Of a stretch of DNA of 64,000 nucleotides, positions 61,501 through 64,000 are shown in pieces. Every line of letters begins with the position of its first letter. Within the stretch, counting starts at the first letter, position 1. A program made the translations under genes and the position numbers. Under the pieces are notes generated by a model. The model had not been told where the DNA came from. It saw nothing but the letters and a program-made list of their open reading frames with translations, and ran no database searches. Origin of the DNA: Curtobacterium salicis (GTDB lineage Bacteria > Actinomycetota > Actinomycetes > Actinomycetales > Microbacteriaceae); contig NZ_JAAOYO010000005.1 of assembly GCF_011759505.1 (NCBI RefSeq), positions 62,001 through 126,000 on the forward strand, written 5' to 3'.

Positions 61501-62285
61501 CGCGGCACCTCGTCCCGGCTGGCCTCGAGGGTCTGGACCCGGCGGAACTCCTCGATGAGCCGGGCGACGGCCACGGGCTGCCGCTCCTGCACGTGGTGGC
61601 CGCCCGGGAGTTCGACGAGCGCGCCACGGTGGGCTGCCCCGACGACCCGCTGCCCCCAGTCGTGCTTCGCGATGGGGTCCTGTTCGCCGCGGACGACGAG
61701 CACCGGGACGGTGAGGGCCCGGACGCGGTCGAGCATCCGGTAGTCGCGCATCGGCCGGAGTTCGCGGAGGTACTGGGCGGCGCTCCGGAAGTAGTCGGTG
61801 AACACCACGGCGTTCATCCGGACGCCCTCGAACGCGCAGTCGACGGCGAGCGCGACGGCCAGGCGGACCAGCGAGCGCCGGTGGTCGTCGACGACGGGTC
61901 CGACGAGCACGACGGAGGACACGACGTCGGTGTGGCGGAGTCCCGCCTCGACCGCGATCTGCGTGCCCATCGACTGTCCGACGACGACGAGGTCCCCGGC
62001 ACCGCGTTCGGTGACCGCGCGGACGACCAGGTCGGCGTACTCGTGCGCCTCGAAGCGCCGGCCGGAGTACGGCAGGCCGCCGAAGCCGGGCAGGTCGACG
62101 GCGACGGTGCGGTGGCTGCGGGACAGCGCGGCCTGCAGGCGGCGGAAGGAGCGGTGCGACATGCCGATGCCGTGCACCAGGACGACGGTGGGGGCGAACG
62201 CGTCGTGCAGGCGTCCCGCGGGGGCCACCGTCCGGAGTCGGACGCGGTGACCGTCGACCCGGACCGTCTCCACCAGCGCGCGCAT
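61497..62285 (-). CDS. Alpha/beta-fold hydrolase
   Basis: 262 residues from ATG 62285. The catalytic triad is visible: Ser in VVVGQSMGTQIAV, Asp in VRGEQDPIAKHD and His in ELPGGHHVQERQP. VLVHGIGMSHRSFRRLQAAL forms the oxyanion loop. It resembles esterases, epoxide hydrolases and C-C bond hydrolases; substrate unknown. It is the first gene of a four-gene run of hydrolase, lipase, SRPBCC and DUF4166 proteins. TAGTCT sits 6 nt before the ATG. Confidence 0.87.
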   Translation of the reverse strand: MRALVETVRVDGHRVRLRTVAPAGRLHDAFAPTVVLVHGIGMSHRSFRRLQAALSRSHRTVAVDLPGFGGLPYSGRRFEAHEYADLVVRAVTERGAGDLVVVGQSMGTQIAVEAGLRHTDVVSSVVLVGPVVDDHRRSLVRLAVALAVDCAFEGVRMNAVVFTDYFRSAAQYLRELRPMRDYRMLDRVRALTVPVLVVRGEQDPIAKHDWGQRVVGAAHRGALVELPGGHHVQERQPVAVARLIEEFRRVQTLEASRDEVPR

Positions 62286-62291
62286 CACCCG

Positions 62292-62297
62292 AGACTA
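62292..62297 (-). promoter_or_regulatory. -10 box TAGTCT of the hydrolase operon
   Basis: Six nt before ATG 62285. Confidence 0.55.
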
Positions 62298-62405
62298 TGC
62301 CGGTGCCCGGCTGCCACCTGGGAGCGGATCCGCAGCACCGGGATCCGCAGCGCAGGGACAGCCGGGTCTTCTACTCCTGCAAGGTCGGCGGGGTGCACTG
62401 CTGCC

Positions 62406-62780
62406 ATGAGCGACACGACGCCTCCGGCACGACGACCCGACGACCACCCCGACCAGCGCCACGACTCCTGGGCCGCTGCCCCGGCCGCGACGCCGACCTC
62501 CACCCTCTCGCCGCCCCCGCCGTCCTGGTACGGCACGCCGGCCCCCACCCCGGGCACGACGCCCGCGGGGCGGAGCACTCCGCACCCGCCGTGGTTCTGG
62601 CCGGTCATCGCAGCGGCGATCGGCCTCGGCGCCCTGCTGGTCGGCGGCGGTGTCGGTTTCGCGGTCGGGCATGCCGTCGCGAGCCACGGCACGTCCTCGT
62701 TCACCGGCCCGGGTTCCGGCCAGTACGGTCCGCGTGGACAGTCGACCGGCGCACCCGTCACCCCGCAGGACGGCAGCTGA
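62406..62780 (+). CDS. Small single-pass membrane protein, Pro-rich
   Basis: 124 residues from ATG 62406. A Pro/Thr-rich cytoplasmic-type N terminus (PPPPSWYGTPAPTPGTTPAG) is followed by one membrane helix (FWPVIAAAIGLGALLVGGGV, about residues 64-90) and a short Gly/Ser/Gln tail. This architecture is common among actinobacterial proteins of unknown function. No ribosome binding site or TANNNT box is convincing. GGATCCGC occurs twice just upstream (62326-62350). Confidence 0.7.
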   Translation: MSDTTPPARRPDDHPDQRHDSWAAAPAATPTSTLSPPPPSWYGTPAPTPGTTPAGRSTPHPPWFWPVIAAAIGLGALLVGGGVGFAVGHAVASHGTSSFTGPGSGQYGPRGQSTGAPVTPQDGS

Positions 62781-62823
62781 CCGGGGCGGGACCCCACTCT
62801 GGTGCCGGACGCCGCCGCGCCGT

Positions 62824-62829
62824 TACGCT
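62824..62829 (+). promoter_or_regulatory. -10 box TACGCT of the RibD-like gene
   Basis: Six nt before ATG 62836. Confidence 0.55.
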
Positions 62830-62835
62830 CACGCC

Positions 62836-63393
62836 ATGCGCAAGGTCACGGCGGGTCTCTTCACCTCGGTCGACGGGGTCGTCCAGGACCCGTACAACTA
62901 CCAGTACGACAGCTTCGACGACGAGCTCGGAGCCGCCATGGGCGCCTGGATGGGTGCGACCGACACCGTCCTGCTGGGCCGCACCAGCTACCAGGAGTGG
63001 TCGGAGTGGTGGCCCGCCCACTCGGAGGACCCGTTCGGGCAGTGGATCAACCCGATCGAGAAGTACGTCGCGTCCACGACCCTCGGTGACGACCTGGCGT
63101 GGGAGAACAGCACGCGCATCACCGGTGACGTCCCGACCTTCGTGCGCGAGCTCCAGACCCGTGACGGCGGGGACATCGCGGTCTGTGGCAGCGTCACCCT
63201 GGTGCGCAGCCTGCTCTTCGCCGGGGTGCTCGACGAACTGCAGTTGATGGTCCACCCGGCGATCGCCGGCCACGGGCGGAAGCTGTTCGAGCCGACGGAC
63301 CCGCCCACGCGCCTCCGGCTGGTCACGAACACCGTGACCAGCAAGGGGAACGTGCTGAGCACCTACGGCCCGTTCGCCGCGTCGGCGGGCTGA
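62836..63393 (+). CDS. RibD C-terminal/dihydrofolate-reductase-like protein
   Basis: 185 residues. RKVTAGLFTSVDGVVQDPYN opens the fold, TVLLGRTSYQEWSEWWP is the NADPH-proximal segment, and DIAVCGSVTLVRSLLFAGVL, DELQLMVHPAIAGHGRKLF complete the RibD_C pattern. These are stand-alone NAD(P)H reductases with unknown substrates, not the riboflavin enzyme itself. Confidence 0.87.
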   Translation: MRKVTAGLFTSVDGVVQDPYNYQYDSFDDELGAAMGAWMGATDTVLLGRTSYQEWSEWWPAHSEDPFGQWINPIEKYVASTTLGDDLAWENSTRITGDVPTFVRELQTRDGGDIAVCGSVTLVRSLLFAGVLDELQLMVHPAIAGHGRKLFEPTDPPTRLRLVTNTVTSKGNVLSTYGPFAASAG

Positions 63394-63494
63394 ACCCGCG
63401 CCTCCCGGCCCGACCGCCGAGGGGGTGGACGGCAGGTCTGCGTGATCGGCGTACCCTTCTGGGTGGCCCAGACCGCACGAAACCGGAGCTCACC

Positions 63495-64000
63495 ATGCCG
63501 CAGGACACCCGCCCGCACGTCGTCATCGTCGGCGGTGGATTCGCCGGGATCGCCGCCATGCGTGAGCTCAAGGACGCTCCGGTCCGGGTCACGCTCGTCG
63601 ACCGCCACGTCTACAACATGTTCCAGCCGCTCATGTACCAGGTGGCGACCGGCGGTCTCAACGCCGGCGACGTGACGTACTTCCTCCGCAGCCTGCGTGC
63701 CCGACAGTCGAACGCGGACTTCCGCCACGGGCTGCTCACCGGCATCCGGCACGACGAGCGCATCGCCGAGATGTCCGACGGCGAGCACCTGCACTACGAC
63801 TACCTGATCCTGGCCAACGGCGTGAACACGAGCTACTTCGGGACGCCCGGCGCCTACGAGTACGCGTACTCGATGTACTCCCGCTCGCAGGCATTGCGGA
63901 TCCGCGACGAGCTGTTCACCCGCCTGGAGCAGGCTGCGGCGAAGCAGGGCCCGGACGAGATCCGCGTCGTCATCGTCGGTGGTGGTGCGACCGGCGTCGA
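63495..64000 (+). CDS. ndh: Type II NADH dehydrogenase, N-terminal part (3' end outside window)
   Basis: The frame from ATG 63495 stays open to the right edge, giving 168 residues of a longer protein. VVIVGGGFAGIAAMRELKDA is the FAD-binding fold, YNMFQPLMYQVATGGLNAGD is characteristic of NDH-2, and RVVIVGGGATGV starts the NADH-binding fold. The enzyme oxidises NADH and passes electrons to quinone without pumping protons, on the inner membrane face. GGAG lies 8 nt before the ATG. A TACCCT box at 63452-63457 leaves a leader of about 30 nt. Confidence 0.9.
   Translation, partial: MPQDTRPHVVIVGGGFAGIAAMRELKDAPVRVTLVDRHVYNMFQPLMYQVATGGLNAGDVTYFLRSLRARQSNADFRHGLLTGIRHDERIAEMSDGEHLHYDYLILANGVNTSYFGTPGAYEYAYSMYSRSQALRIRDELFTRLEQAAAKQGPDEIRVVIVGGGATGV

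Overview
The window is high-GC DNA (roughly 70 percent by eye), densely coded, with many 1-4 nt gene overlaps and GTG starts. Gene content and order point to an actinobacterium of the Microbacteriaceae; Curtobacterium is my best guess, by inference only. Two genome-wide habits stand out. First, at least 25 genes have a TANNNT box exactly 6 or 7 nt before the start codon and little room for a Shine-Dalgarno sequence, which is the layout of leaderless transcripts. Second, a palindromic element built on GACGGGAGGC / GCCTCCCGTC recurs between genes and, as fragments, inside protein linkers.

Layout. 1-3745: end of an AI-2E family transporter, a gamma-butyrolactone-receptor-like TetR regulator, a 61-residue ORF between 25-bp direct repeats, and an SDR plus MmyB-like regulator pair beside tRNA-Ser(TGA). 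3746-9509: HAD phosphatase, serS, diacylglycerol kinase, pheA and a MarR-GNAT fusion. 9519-18665: a molybdenum block with a membrane-anchored molybdopterin oxidoreductase, moaA, moaD, modABC, a MoeB-rhodanese fusion and a TOBE-domain regulator, interrupted by a membrane glycosyltransferase. 18774-32764: a conserved actinobacterial block (rsmI, metG, tatD, rsmA, ispE, protein mannosyltransferase) in which rsmA and ispE are separated by about 5.4 kb carrying metY, an FMNH2-type monooxygenase, an ATP-grasp ligase and a second SDR/MmyB pair.

32784-35249: a TetR/DHA2 efflux locus whose leader holds two palindromes, a possible 30-residue leader peptide and a hairpin that could hide the ribosome binding site. 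35359-46045: sulfurtransferase, epimerase-like protein, P-loop kinase, DUF255 protein, HrpA helicase, VOC protein, YbaK deacylase and an MFS exporter. 46116-57867: a carbohydrate locus with a solute-binding protein, two permeases, a GH3 glycosidase, two LacI regulators and a cytoplasmic GH10 xylanase. Within it lies a decaying patch with a VOC remnant, a CPBP protease, a second CPBP gene broken by a stop codon, and a 12-copy hexanucleotide repeat. 57916-64000: a polyacidic protein of unknown function, a four-gene hydrolase/SRPBCC/DUF4166 operon, a small membrane protein, a RibD-like reductase and the start of a type II NADH dehydrogenase.

How the genes fit together. The solute-binding lipoprotein, MalF/MalG-type permeases and GH3 enzyme form one transcription unit with a consensus -35 overlapped by a LacI-type operator. 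With the signal-less GH10 enzyme this suggests import of plant oligosaccharides followed by intracellular hydrolysis. The Mo genes couple molybdate import to cofactor assembly, but moaC, moaE, moeA and mobA are not in this window. No CRISPR array, integrase, transposase or rRNA was seen.
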